This document shows, piece by piece, positions 8,985 to 17,460 of a stretch of DNA of 64,000 nt; the first letter of the stretch is position 1; each line of letters opens with the position of its first letter. A model generated the notes under the pieces. It made no database searches. It was not told the DNA's origin and worked only from the letters and a program-made list of their open reading frames with translations. The stretch comes from Ruegeria sp. Ofav3-42 (GTDB lineage Bacteria > Pseudomonadota > Alphaproteobacteria > Rhodobacterales > Rhodobacteraceae): assembly GCF_022347725.1 (NCBI RefSeq), contig NZ_JAKRGB010000002.1:186001-250000 (forward strand), in the 5' to 3' direction. A program made the position numbers and the translations under genes.

Positions 8985-9025
8985 TAGTTGCTCGATAACT
9001 ACAACCTCTATGCTATGTATATACA
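8985..9025. promoter_or_regulatory. Divergent promoter region with two dyads
   Basis: Between the two small genes, TAGTT-N7-AACTA (8985-9001) and the perfect palindrome TGTATATACA (9016-9025) occur in a distinctly AT-rich stretch. This is a plausible divergent promoter/operator. Binding by the neighbouring ribbon-helix-helix protein is an inference from proximity. Confidence 0.5.
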
Positions 9026-9053
9026 ATGCATCGCTAATGGAATCAAGGTCTGG

Positions 9054-9242
9054 ATGGGGACAGGGCGCGTGGCAAAGAAAGACGGTAAAGGTTCTACCAA
9101 GAAAAACAGCCAGTTAGTCTTGCGTCTGGATAAAGATGAACGCGACGCTTTTGTCGAGTTGTGCAAGGAACTGGACACATCGGCCGCGCGGGAAATCCGG
9201 CTGTTCATTCGCGGTTTTATGAAAGAACACGCTGAGGATTAA
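9054..9242 (+). CDS. Small ribbon-helix-helix-like DNA-binding protein
   Basis: A 62-residue product starting MGTGRVAKKDGKG. The second half reads QLVLRLDKDERDAFVELC followed by KELDTSAAREIRLFIRGF, which fits the CopG/Arc beta-helix-helix pattern: a short strand, helix, turn with Thr-Ser, helix. The N terminus is very basic. The frame opens at 8988, but that start lies inside the putative operator; ATG 9054 (AAGG upstream) or GTG 9069 are better choices. Likely a small transcription regulator, perhaps autoregulatory. No toxin gene of a known family follows in the same direction. Confidence 0.65.
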   Translation: MGTGRVAKKDGKGSTKKNSQLVLRLDKDERDAFVELCKELDTSAAREIRLFIRGFMKEHAED

Positions 9243-9246
9243 TCCC

Positions 9247-9876
9247 TCAGGCCGGGCGGCGCAGAACAGCTGTGGCCACACCCATTCCGACGAGGGTCAA
9301 CCCTCCGAAGCGAGTCATGGCGGTAATGACACCTGTTCGACCAATAACCCGGCGCAGGCGATCCGCGAGCAGGGCATAGGCCAGAGCATTCAGCCATGCC
9401 AGGCCTACAAAGGTTGCAATCAGGATTGTAAACTGCGGGCCCAGCGGGTCGGCCGGGCGTATGAACTGCGGCACGAAAGCGATGAAGAATGCAATGGATT
9501 TCGGGTTCAAAGCCGTTACGGCAGCCGCATGTCCGAATACACTTTGGGCAGTGACATCACGCTCGGTATCCATTTCCTCCATTCCATCCGAAGGTGCGCT
9601 GCGCAGCAGTTTGATCCCCAGCCAAACCAGATAAGCGGCCCCCACCCATTTCAGCACGGAAAACAGCGTGGCCGAGGCCAGAACCAGTGCGCCCAGCCCC
9701 AAAAGCGAGGCTGTCATGGCGACCAGATCGCCAACGGCAACCCCGGTTGCGGAAGCAACAGCAACGCTGCGCCCTTTGGACAGCGCATAGCTGAGCACCA
9801 GCAGAACAGTTGGGCCGGGGATCAGCAGCAAAGCGGTCGACGCGGCCACGAAGGCAAGCCAAAGGTCAGGAGACAT
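9247..9876 (-). CDS. LysE family amino-acid exporter
   Basis: A 209-residue RhtB/LysE-type translocator with about six hydrophobic helices, exporting amino acids or related metabolites across the inner membrane. The characteristic N-terminal segment LIPGPTVLLVLSYALSKGR is followed by GVAVGDLVAM, and FLNPKS-like LNPKSIAFFIAFVPQF appears mid-protein. It ends 5 bp from the convergent small regulator gene. The substrate cannot be inferred from sequence. Confidence 0.9.
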   Translation of the reverse strand: MSPDLWLAFVAASTALLLIPGPTVLLVLSYALSKGRSVAVASATGVAVGDLVAMTASLLGLGALVLASATLFSVLKWVGAAYLVWLGIKLLRSAPSDGMEEMDTERDVTAQSVFGHAAAVTALNPKSIAFFIAFVPQFIRPADPLGPQFTILIATFVGLAWLNALAYALLADRLRRVIGRTGVITAMTRFGGLTLVGMGVATAVLRRPA

Positions 9877-9928
9877 GGGAAATCCTGTGATTGTATTCCA
9901 AGTACCAAGCCCCGACTTGGGGACGAGG

Positions 9929-10945
9929 TCAAGCCCTGCGTGGCTGCGTTACCTTTCGCATCAATGCCTCAAGTGGGCCGCGCTTGAATTTTCTGGACCA
10001 TAGAAGGGCGTAAGCGGAGGACACAGTGCAGAATGCGAGCGCATACGCCAATGTTTGCGGCGCACTGAGTGACCCGTCCAGCAGTCCGGCTTCTTCCAGT
10101 ATGCCCATGCCGATCAGGATATGTGCCACATACAGTGTCAGGCTCTGCCGACCGGGCGCGGTCAGCATTGGACCAACGCGCAGCTTTTCGATCTTTGGCC
10201 AGAGCTTCAGTAACAGCCCGATCACCACGCAAGCCGAGCCGGTCCCTGCAACTATGTAAAAAGGTCCCGGTGGAATGGCCTCGGTGCCCAAGTACAACGA
10301 CAATTCCGGGTCAGAGATCAGCATTTGCGGGAACAGCGCCAGCACAGCGGCTCCGAACCCCCACATGATCAGCCGATGCTGAACACAGATCGTATGCAAA
10401 TCTGATCGTCCCAGGGCCATACCGATCAATAAGAACGCGGCCCAGGGAAAGACCGGATGCCAGCCGTTGAAGAACAGATTACGTAAAAAGCCGGGCAGGC
10501 TCCACAAATCGGTGTATGTCAGCGTGTCCCAATCCCAGCCCTGGTCGTAGTTAAAGAGCATGGCGGCGACGAATGCCAGTGCTATCACCCCCAGAGACGC
10601 AAGCCACAATGCGCCCGCAGGGGCCGTTAGGAAAACCGCACCGACCACGAAGTAAACCGCGTAGAAATGCAGGATGTCGGCGTCAAAAACGGTCATGTTG
10701 ATCAGGCCCAACACGAACAGAAATGCCGCGCGTCGCAGCAGCACCGACGCAGAAACATCCGACAACCCAATTCCGATGCCGGCCAGAATGACAAATAACG
10801 CAGCCGCGCGCCCCTCGAGCGAGTCGATCAGGACCGAAGCCCAGTCGTTACCCGGTGCAACCTGCGCCGCGATGCGAAAATTCACCAGGACCATTCCGCA
10901 AAAGGCCAAAAACCGGGCTGCGTCCAATGCCTCGAGACGTTTCAT
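9929..10945 (-). CDS. DUF418-type polytopic membrane protein
   Basis: A 338-residue protein with roughly eight to ten membrane segments. The N terminus RLEALDAARFLAFCGMVLVNF is the standard opening of the DUF418/DUF1624 acyltransferase-like group. A C-terminal GRQSLTLYVAHILIGMGI segment is the typical DUF418 region. The frame extends to 11041, but ATG 10945 aligns with the family opening. Related proteins are thought to move acyl groups or nucleotide-activated compounds across the membrane; the function here is unknown. Confidence 0.8.
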   Translation of the reverse strand: MKRLEALDAARFLAFCGMVLVNFRIAAQVAPGNDWASVLIDSLEGRAAALFVILAGIGIGLSDVSASVLLRRAAFLFVLGLINMTVFDADILHFYAVYFVVGAVFLTAPAGALWLASLGVIALAFVAAMLFNYDQGWDWDTLTYTDLWSLPGFLRNLFFNGWHPVFPWAAFLLIGMALGRSDLHTICVQHRLIMWGFGAAVLALFPQMLISDPELSLYLGTEAIPPGPFYIVAGTGSACVVIGLLLKLWPKIEKLRVGPMLTAPGRQSLTLYVAHILIGMGILEEAGLLDGSLSAPQTLAYALAFCTVSSAYALLWSRKFKRGPLEALMRKVTQPRRA

Positions 10946-11144
10946 GCGCTCCCTCAGTGTCACCAGTGGTTGCGGAAACAAATCGGAAGGGTTCACATGT
11001 AATTTCAAGATGTTCAGGCAAAAAGAACTCAGGCCATGCAAGGTGGCAACATGTATAAAGATTGGATTAAGTCTGGTCCACGCGGCTTGAATCAGGTCTT
11101 GCCGCCACCAACCTTGTGGCGCAACGCAGCAATCGGAGGGGCCG

Positions 11145-12011
11145 ATGGTTCAGACACATCATGCAAACTCGGATGCGGCTCCTGAAGCCGCCCGGTCGAG
11201 AACCGCACGGGTAAAAGGCATTCTGATCCTCTTGGTCCCGGTGTTGGCGGTGATCTATGCCGGCATCGTTGGGTATATGTACGTCAATCAGCAATCCCTG
11301 CTGTTCAAACCCGCCGGCGAATTGCCAGCGCCGAACACGGTTGGTCTGGCGGATGTTGATGCTGTTTCCCTGACGATGGCGGATGGTACGGAATTGACTG
11401 CGTGGTCGGCGCCCCCGGCATCTGAGGGTGCTCCGACGGTTCTGTTTTTTCATGGCCAAACCGGCAATCTGGGCGATCGCGCAGACCGGTTAAGAGAGAT
11501 CCTCAACAGCGGTTTCGGCCTGTTGGCCCCAAGCTATCGTGGATATCCGGGCAGTGAGGGCGAGCCATCCGAGGTGGCGCTGATTTCCGATGGCATCCAG
11601 ATTTACGATCAACTGGATGGGAAAGGCGCGGACATTGTTCTGCACGGCCAAAGCCTTGGAACCGCCGTGGCCGCTGCCGTTGCAGAGCAGCGGCCAAATG
11701 CAGAGCTATTGGTTCTGGAGGCCCCCTTCACAGCAACCGTGGACGTCGCGGCAGAGAGGTACCCTTGGTTACCCGTGCATGCCCTGATGCGGGATCAGTT
11801 CGCGACGCGTAACCTGATCGACGACATAACGGTGCCGACCCTGATATTCCATGGGACCGAAGACGAGACGGTCCCGCTGCATCATGGTGAGGCACTGGCA
11901 GCTATGGCGGGGGATACCGCTGAAATCCACGTTATCCCGGATGGCAACCACAACGACCTCTGGTCGCATGGGTTGTGGGATCAGGTTCAACAGTCCTTGC
12001 CAGCGAACTGA
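11145..12011 (+). CDS. Membrane-anchored alpha/beta hydrolase (BEM46/ABHD13-like)
   Basis: A 288-residue serine hydrolase with one N-terminal transmembrane helix (about residues 25-47), so the catalytic domain likely faces the periplasm. The oxyanion region FFHGQTGNLGDR, the nucleophile motif GQSLG, the acid in HGTEDETVP and the histidine in DGNHNDLW together make a complete catalytic triad. AATCGGAGGGG precedes the ATG, after a stem-loop at 11099-11124. Substrate unknown; family members act on esters or lipids. Confidence 0.85.
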   Translation: MVQTHHANSDAAPEAARSRTARVKGILILLVPVLAVIYAGIVGYMYVNQQSLLFKPAGELPAPNTVGLADVDAVSLTMADGTELTAWSAPPASEGAPTVLFFHGQTGNLGDRADRLREILNSGFGLLAPSYRGYPGSEGEPSEVALISDGIQIYDQLDGKGADIVLHGQSLGTAVAAAVAEQRPNAELLVLEAPFTATVDVAAERYPWLPVHALMRDQFATRNLIDDITVPTLIFHGTEDETVPLHHGEALAAMAGDTAEIHVIPDGNHNDLWSHGLWDQVQQSLPAN

Positions 12012-12020
12012 GGGCGTTGT

Positions 12021-12893
12021 TCAGAGAACCCGACCGGCAACCGCATCCAGTTTGGCCACCAAGGCTGGGTCGCGTTTTTCCGGCGCGGTCAAAATGGCGA
12101 ATTCCAGCGCACGGTCGCATCCATGAGGGCAGGGCTCGCGCTCGGCTCCCAACAGATCGGGCAGGCCTTTGACCAGCGCGCGGCCTTTTTCAGCATTTCC
12201 TGTCAGGGTGGCGATGATTGAGGTCACGTCCACCTCGCCGTGATCCGGGTGCCAACTGTCATAATCGGTGACCATGGCGATTGAGGCGTAACACAGCTCG
12301 GCCTCGCGCGCGAGTTTGGCTTCGGGCATATTGGTCATCCCGATCACGTCGCAGCCCCATTGCTCGCGATACATCCTGGATTCCGCCAGGGTCGAGAACA
12401 GGGGACCTTCCATCGCCAGATAGGTGCCGCCGCGATGGACGCTGATACCGGCGGCTTTGCCAGCGGTTTCGCAGGCGTCAGACAGGCGCGGGCATGTTGG
12501 ATGGGCCACGCTCACATGGGCTACGCAGCCCGTGCCGAAAAAGCTTTTATCCCGCGCGAATGTCCGGTCGATGAATTGATCGACGATCACGAAATCCCCC
12601 GGTGCCATATGCTCGCGGAACGACCCGCAGGCCGAAACTGAGATCACGTCCGTCACACCCAGCCGTTTCAGTGCGTCGATGTTGGCCCGATAGGGAACCT
12701 CGGTTGGGGAATGTACGTGACCACGGCCATGGCGCGGCAGAAAGGCCATGTCCACGCCGTTGAGTGACCCGGTCAGGATTTGGTCCGAGGGCTCGCCCCA
12801 AGGCGTTTCAACCGTGACCCATTCCGCATTTTTCAACCCGTCGATGTCGTAAATGCCCGATCCGCCGATGATGGCGATTCTGGTCTTGGTCAT
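12021..12893 (-). CDS. mtnP: S-methyl-5'-thioadenosine phosphorylase
   Basis: Splits methylthioadenosine with phosphate into adenine and methylthioribose 1-phosphate in methionine and polyamine salvage. The 290-residue protein shows the phosphate-binding IIGGSGIYDIDGL start and the MEGPLFSTLAESRMYR region. The IGMTNMPEAKLAREAELCY plus VTDYDSW signatures separate MTA phosphorylases from purine nucleoside phosphorylases. It is convergent with the alpha/beta hydrolase gene (9-bp gap). The adenine product could be recovered by Apt encoded at 8208-8747. Confidence 0.95.
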   Translation of the reverse strand: MTKTRIAIIGGSGIYDIDGLKNAEWVTVETPWGEPSDQILTGSLNGVDMAFLPRHGRGHVHSPTEVPYRANIDALKRLGVTDVISVSACGSFREHMAPGDFVIVDQFIDRTFARDKSFFGTGCVAHVSVAHPTCPRLSDACETAGKAAGISVHRGGTYLAMEGPLFSTLAESRMYREQWGCDVIGMTNMPEAKLAREAELCYASIAMVTDYDSWHPDHGEVDVTSIIATLTGNAEKGRALVKGLPDLLGAEREPCPHGCDRALEFAILTAPEKRDPALVAKLDAVAGRVL

Positions 12894-12992
12894 GGCTGCT
12901 CTCCACGTGAAAAAAAACTGTCCCGGAATTTCTGCGTGGCGGTTGTGGGTTTGGCAAGTGGCTTCAAGGGTTTGTGTAGTAGGTTCTTGAGC

Positions 12993-13009
12993 TATGCGCT
13001 TAACGCATA
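12993..13009. promoter_or_regulatory. Dyad upstream of the SulP gene
   Basis: TATGCG-CTTAA-CGCATA is a 17-bp inverted repeat 90 bp upstream of the SulP start and within the 205-bp divergent region with mtnP. It is operator-like; no regulator can be named. Confidence 0.4.
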
Positions 13010-13098
13010 TCAGGGTCCCGATGGGTGCAGTACCTCATGGCGGTCATGACAGGTAAAAGGCCCCTTTCGCGCGAACACACAAATCCACAGGACGTCCC

Positions 13099-14733
13099 AT
13101 GCCCCGAGCCATGCTGGCAAGCTTTGCCAATCGTATAGCCAAACCCGATCTTCGCTGGGTTCCGGACGAGGGGCTGACCTTTTCGCGCCTGAGGATTGAA
13201 CTGCTGTCCGGCCTGACGGTTGCTCTGGCTCTGGTGCCGGAAGCTGTGGCTTTTGCCTTTGTTGCCGGGGTTCATCCGCTGGTCGGCCTTTACGCCGCCT
13301 TCATGGTGGGCCTGATTACCGCGTTGATCGGTGGACGTCCGGGCATGATTTCGGGTGCAACCGGCGCTTTGGCCGTTGTCATGGTGGCTCTGGTGGCCGA
13401 ACACGGGGTTGAATACCTGTTCGCGACTGTTGTTCTGATGGGTATCCTGCAGGTCATTGCGGGGGCCATGCACTGGGGCCGGTTCATTCGATTGGTGCCG
13501 CATCCGGTGATGTTGGGCTTTGTGAATGGTCTGGCCATCGTGATCTTCCTGGCGCAGATGGGGCAGTTCAAGGTTCCGGGCAGCATGGAGAACACCGGCC
13601 ACGGCGTGGGCGGCGGCGAATGGCTCTCGGGTTTGCAGCTTTATACCATGCTGGGTCTCGTGGCGCTGACCATGGCGGTGATCTGGATCATGCCGCGCAT
13701 CACGCGCGTTGTGCCTGCTCCTTTGGCTGGGATTGTAGTTGTGGCCGCGCTGGTGATCGGTTTTGGCCTGGATGTGCCACGCGTTGGCGATCTGGCTTCG
13801 ATTGAGGGTGGCCTGCCTGCGTTCCACATCCCGATGGTGCCGCTGAACTTTGATACCCTTGAGATCATCCTGCCTTACGCCGTCATTCTGGCGGCAATCG
13901 GCCTGATTGAATCCCTGCTGACCCTGAACCTCGTCGGAGAGATCACCGGCAAGCGGGGCGGAGCATCGCAGGAGTGCATCGCGCAGGGTGTCTCCAACGT
14001 GGCCACCGGGTTCTTCGGCGGCATGGGCGGTTGTGCGATGATCGGTCAGTCGATGATCAACGTAAAGTCCGGCGGTCGTACACGCATCGCCGGGATTGCG
14101 GCGGCGCTGTTCCTGCTGGTATTCATTATGTTCGCTTCGCCTCTGATTGAGCAAATCCCGCTGGCCGCTCTGGTCGGTGTGATGTTCATGGTGGTGATCG
14201 GAACCTTCGCGTGGAATTCGTTCAAGATCATGCGCAAAGTGCCTTTGATGGACGCTTTCGTCATCGTGCTGGTGACCGTCGTGACCGTCATGGAAGACCT
14301 TGCGGTTGCTGTGGTCGTCGGCGTGATCGTTTCAGCGTTGGCCTATGCCTGGAACAACGCCAAGCGCATCCATGCGGTCACGCGGGAATCGACCACGGAA
14401 GAGGGCGCAAAAGTCTATGAGATTCAGGGGCCGCTGTTCTTTGGCTCGTCTGACGGCTTTGTCGAGCTGTTCGACGTGGCGAACGACCCCGAAACCGTGA
14501 TTGTGGACTTTGCTGAAAGCCGCGTCGTGGACCAATCGGCGTTGCAGGCGATTGAAAACATCGCTGCCAAGTACGAAGCTGCAGGCAAACGTGTCATGCT
14601 GCGTCACCTCAGCCGCGATTGCCACAGGCTGCTGAACAAGGCCGGTCACCTGATGGTCGACAGCGACGATGACCCGGATTACGAAATTGCGGTGGATTAC
14701 TCGGTTCGCACCGGCATTCTGGGCGGACATTGA
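13099..14733 (+). CDS. SulP family anion transporter with STAS domain
   Basis: A 544-residue transporter of sulfate, bicarbonate or other anions. Residues about 30-400 form the 10-14 helix SulP core (GLTVALALVPEAVAFAFVAG, VGLYAAFMVGLITALIGG). The C-terminal part (about 425-535) is a STAS domain, with the DFAESRVVDQSALQAIE helix typical of that fold. AGGACG precedes the ATG. No carbonic anhydrase or sulfate-assimilation gene lies next to it, so the ion is not settled by context. Confidence 0.92.
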   Translation: MPRAMLASFANRIAKPDLRWVPDEGLTFSRLRIELLSGLTVALALVPEAVAFAFVAGVHPLVGLYAAFMVGLITALIGGRPGMISGATGALAVVMVALVAEHGVEYLFATVVLMGILQVIAGAMHWGRFIRLVPHPVMLGFVNGLAIVIFLAQMGQFKVPGSMENTGHGVGGGEWLSGLQLYTMLGLVALTMAVIWIMPRITRVVPAPLAGIVVVAALVIGFGLDVPRVGDLASIEGGLPAFHIPMVPLNFDTLEIILPYAVILAAIGLIESLLTLNLVGEITGKRGGASQECIAQGVSNVATGFFGGMGGCAMIGQSMINVKSGGRTRIAGIAAALFLLVFIMFASPLIEQIPLAALVGVMFMVVIGTFAWNSFKIMRKVPLMDAFVIVLVTVVTVMEDLAVAVVVGVIVSALAYAWNNAKRIHAVTRESTTEEGAKVYEIQGPLFFGSSDGFVELFDVANDPETVIVDFAESRVVDQSALQAIENIAAKYEAAGKRVMLRHLSRDCHRLLNKAGHLMVDSDDDPDYEIAVDYSVRTGILGGH

Positions 14734-14768
14734 AAAAAAGGCGGCCGATTTGGCCGCCTTTTACTTTG
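14734..14768. terminator. Bidirectional terminator between SulP and acetyltransferase genes
   Basis: AAAAAAAGGCGGCC-GATTT-GGCCGCCTTTTACTTT forms a 7-bp GC stem flanked by an A-run on one side and a T-run on the other. It can serve both convergent genes and overlaps the stop of the acetyltransferase gene. Confidence 0.85.
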
Positions 14769-15405
14769 GAGAAATCCGCTCCAATTCCTCGATGTTTCCA
14801 GACACTAGTGTCCCTTCGGCATCGGCAATCAACTCGGCGGGCCAATCCCACCAACTCAACGCCAGAAGCCGGTCGATTGTGTTTTTATCGAATCGAAGGC
14901 GTCTTACTTCGGCCGGGTTTCCGGTGACGATCGCATAGGGCGGCACTTCGCCGCGAACGACGGATCCGGCGCCAATGATCGCTCCTGATCCGATCTGCGC
15001 ACCGGGCAGGATCATTGCGCCATAGCCGATCCAGACATCGTGCCCAATAAGCGTGTCACGCGTATCCGGCTGGTATCCCGTCATCCGCTCGGGGTTGAAC
15101 ACCGGAAACGGAAAACTGGTCAGCCCATCCATCGCATGATTGGCTGAGGATGTAATGAACCGAACGCCATGGGCGATCTGGCAGAATTTACCCAGTACCA
15201 GCTTTTCCCATGAGAAAGGGAATAAATAGGGAGCCAGGCGCGTGGCCCAATCCTCTGGCGCATCAAAATCCGAAGCATAGCTAAACGCGCCGGCCTCAAA
15301 TCTTGGATGATCGATGGCTTGCGACAGAAACACTGTGCCACGATGCTCGGCACCGTCGGGAAGCGTGATCGGGTATCTGCGAGATGGGTCAGGTAGGGGC
15401 ATCAA
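14761..15405 (-). CDS. CatB-like hexapeptide-repeat O-acetyltransferase
   Basis: A 214-residue left-handed beta-helix acetyltransferase of the xenobiotic/Vat/CatB class. The core has the diagnostic HDVWIGYGAMILPGAQIGSG repeats followed by IIGAGSVVRGEVPPYAIV and GNPAEVRRLRF. A preceding segment, FPFPVFNPERM, resembles the CatB substrate loop. The gene overlaps the flavin reductase gene by 4 bp and is probably cotranscribed with it. Members acetylate chloramphenicol or streptogramin, but many chromosomal homologues have other acceptors, so resistance should not be assumed. Confidence 0.88.
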   Translation of the reverse strand: MMPLPDPSRRYPITLPDGAEHRGTVFLSQAIDHPRFEAGAFSYASDFDAPEDWATRLAPYLFPFSWEKLVLGKFCQIAHGVRFITSSANHAMDGLTSFPFPVFNPERMTGYQPDTRDTLIGHDVWIGYGAMILPGAQIGSGAIIGAGSVVRGEVPPYAIVTGNPAEVRRLRFDKNTIDRLLALSWWDWPAELIADAEGTLVSGNIEELERISPK

Positions 15406-16007
15406 TCATCCGGTCTGGAAAGGCTGAACAATTCCGTTACCACCGAGTAATCCCGGTACCCAAGCCGCGCCAGCGGTTGGAATGTTGTGACGTCAAACAT
15501 GCCGTCCTTGAGGCAATCGTCGCGCAGGTGCACGCCCGTGACCTCGCCAAATACAACCCGATTGGCCTCGCCCGGAAGGGTAACGATCTGCGTAAGCTTG
15601 CACTCAAGTGCCGCCGGTGCATCCTCGATCCGGGCGCAGGCGATGGTTTCGCACTCTACCGGCGTCAGCCCGGCATGTCCGAACTCATCAACGTATTTTG
15701 GCAGGCCGGCAGAGCTTGCGTTCATCGCATCCCTGTGTGCGTGGGCCACGACGTTGACGCAGAACACCCCGGTCGCCTTGATATTGGCAAGGCTGTCTTT
15801 TGCGCCGTCCTGATCGTGTTTGGTCCCGGTCGAGGCGAACATGACCTGCGGCGGCGTGTATGCAACGCCGTTGAAGAACGAATAAGGTGCCAGATTGTTG
15901 ATCCCACCTGCATCACGGGTCGAGATCCAACCGATCGGCCGCGGCGTGATAATGGCATTGAATGGATTGTGCGGCAGGCCGTGGCCGTCTTCGGGGCGAT
16001 AGAACAT
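15402..16007 (-). CDS. Flavin reductase-like FMN-binding split-barrel protein
   Basis: A 201-residue protein of the flavin reductase-like (DIM6/NTAB) family that binds FMN and commonly supplies reduced flavin to partner oxygenases. The signature is FNAIITPRPIGWISTRDAGG followed by NNLAPYSFFNGVAYTPPQVMF (about residues 17-60). It is the upstream gene of a two-gene unit with the hexapeptide acetyltransferase. A flavin-dependent oxygenase is not encoded nearby, so the electron acceptor is unknown. Confidence 0.88.
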   Translation of the reverse strand: MFYRPEDGHGLPHNPFNAIITPRPIGWISTRDAGGINNLAPYSFFNGVAYTPPQVMFASTGTKHDQDGAKDSLANIKATGVFCVNVVAHAHRDAMNASSAGLPKYVDEFGHAGLTPVECETIACARIEDAPAALECKLTQIVTLPGEANRVVFGEVTGVHLRDDCLKDGMFDVTTFQPLARLGYRDYSVVTELFSLSRPDD

Positions 16008-16078
16008 ATGGTCTCCAAGCGTTTGCCCAAGGCGTACCGAAGTGCTAGGGCGATTGCCAGCTAGGAAAAGAGGGCAGG

Positions 16079-16573
16079 GTGCAGCAGTTCGAGATCAGGC
16101 CGGAAGAGCCGGATGATTGGTGGGAGGTTGAAGCTCTTTATGACCTGTGCTTTGCGCCCGGGCGCGAGGCGCTGTCCTCGTATCGTTTGCGTGACGATGT
16201 TCCTCCCGTGTCCGGTCTGTCATTAGTCGCGCGCGATGGGCAGGGCATTCTGGCCGGTGCGATCCGGTTTTGGCCTGTGCATGTGGGCGAACACGATGCC
16301 TTGCTTCTTGGGCCTGTCGCCGTGCACCCGACCCATCAGGGCGAAGGATTGGGCGGCTTTCTGATTCATCATGGGTTGGAGGCTGGTCGGGACAGAGGCT
16401 GGCAAAGGGTAATGCTGGTCGGTGACGCGCCCTATTATGCCCGTTTCGGGTTCTCGCGCCTGATGGGCGTTGAAATGCCGCCTCCGACCAATCCGGACCG
16501 GGTTTTGGGCGTGGAACTGATCCCCGGTGTTTGGTCGGATGTATATGGCGCAGTGACCCGCTGGTCGCGCTGA
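16079..16573 (+). CDS. GNAT family N-acetyltransferase (YhbS-like)
   Basis: A 164-residue acetyltransferase starting at GTG 16079 with AAAAGAGGG as ribosome binding site. The acetyl-CoA motif is LLGPVAVHPTHQGEGLGGFLIHHGLE, followed by a VMLVGDAPYYARFGFSR segment that is diagnostic of the YhbS subgroup. It is divergent from the flavin reductase gene and upstream of an EcsC-like gene. Substrate unknown. Confidence 0.88.
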   Translation: MQQFEIRPEEPDDWWEVEALYDLCFAPGREALSSYRLRDDVPPVSGLSLVARDGQGILAGAIRFWPVHVGEHDALLLGPVAVHPTHQGEGLGGFLIHHGLEAGRDRGWQRVMLVGDAPYYARFGFSRLMGVEMPPPTNPDRVLGVELIPGVWSDVYGAVTRWSR

Positions 16574-16625
16574 CCTATTGAAACCGCCGCAGTAAGTCCC
16601 GATGTTAAACGGCAGGAGGGCGTAT

Positions 16626-17369
16626 ATGCAGGACGTGGTTCTTGTTGAAAAACTGGACACCGAGGCCGAGTTGGACCGGTTGGCCAAGTGTTACAGGTCT
16701 GCCGGAGGGCCGGGTGTCAAACTGTTGAACAGTTTGGGCGGGTCGGCGGAATCCTTGCTCGAGCAGTTGCCAGCATCCGTACGGCAGGGCCTTACGGGCG
16801 CGACTGAGCAAGCATTGTGGCTTGCGATGCACGCGGCTGAGGGATCACGGCGCGCAGTGCCGGATCAGAAACCGTGGGTCAACACCGCTGTCGCGACCGC
16901 GATGGGCGCCGCAGGCGGCCTTGGTGGGGTGTCTACGGCCCTGATGGAATTACCTGCAACCACCGCCATGCTGTTACGCGCCATTCAGGGGGCGGCTTCC
17001 CGCGAAGGGTTTGATCCTTCTGAGGAAGGCGTGAAGTTTGACTGCGTTCAGGTTCTGTCTGCCGCCGGCCCATTGTCTTATGATGATGGGGCCGATCTGG
17101 GGTTCTTTTCGGTGCGCCTGACATTGACTGGCCCAGCAATGCAACGGCTGATCGCGGCAGTTGCTCCGCGCTTGTCCGTCGTGCTTGGCCAGAAACTGGC
17201 AGCGCAATCGGTTCCGGTTCTGGGCGCCATCGCCGGGGGCGGAACGAACTACGTCTACACCCGTTACTATCAGCAAGTCGCCAGGGTTCATTTTGGTTTG
17301 CGTCGACTGGCGATTGATGCAGATGTTCCTCATGAAGATCTGGTGAGCAAACTGGCGGCACGACTTTAG
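16626..17369 (+). CDS. EcsC family protein
   Basis: A 247-residue protein resembling the EcsC family, named after the third gene of the Bacillus ecs locus; biochemical function is not established. The sequence runs through the typical NTAVATAMGAAGGLGGVSTA, LPATTAMLLRAIQGAA and GFDPSEEGVKFDCVQVL segments and ends with VLGAIAGGGTNYVYTRYYQQ followed by HFGLRRL. The start at 16626 is chosen over 16602 because AGGAGGG lies directly upstream. The hydrophobic Gly/Ala-rich stretches suggest membrane association. Confidence 0.85.
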   Translation: MQDVVLVEKLDTEAELDRLAKCYRSAGGPGVKLLNSLGGSAESLLEQLPASVRQGLTGATEQALWLAMHAAEGSRRAVPDQKPWVNTAVATAMGAAGGLGGVSTALMELPATTAMLLRAIQGAASREGFDPSEEGVKFDCVQVLSAAGPLSYDDGADLGFFSVRLTLTGPAMQRLIAAVAPRLSVVLGQKLAAQSVPVLGAIAGGGTNYVYTRYYQQVARVHFGLRRLAIDADVPHEDLVSKLAARL

Positions 17370-17460
17370 ATCCTTCAGAGACTTGGAGGAGACCGCATTA
17401 TATGGTATCCAGATCCCTACCAACCGCTAAATAAATACAAGATTATAGGTTGGTATACAG

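Noticed and set aside
11099..11124. Stem-loop (TTGCCGCCAC/GTGGCGCAA) in the alpha/beta hydrolase leader
   Set aside because: Stem has a bulge and no associated conserved element; too weak to annotate as regulatory.
14761..15405. Chloramphenicol resistance call for the hexapeptide acetyltransferase
   Set aside because: Homology to CatB/Vat alone does not show the substrate, and chromosomal homologues often act on other acceptors.
16602..16625. Earlier ATG for the EcsC gene
   Set aside because: AGGAGGG lies between it and 16626, so the later start is preferred.
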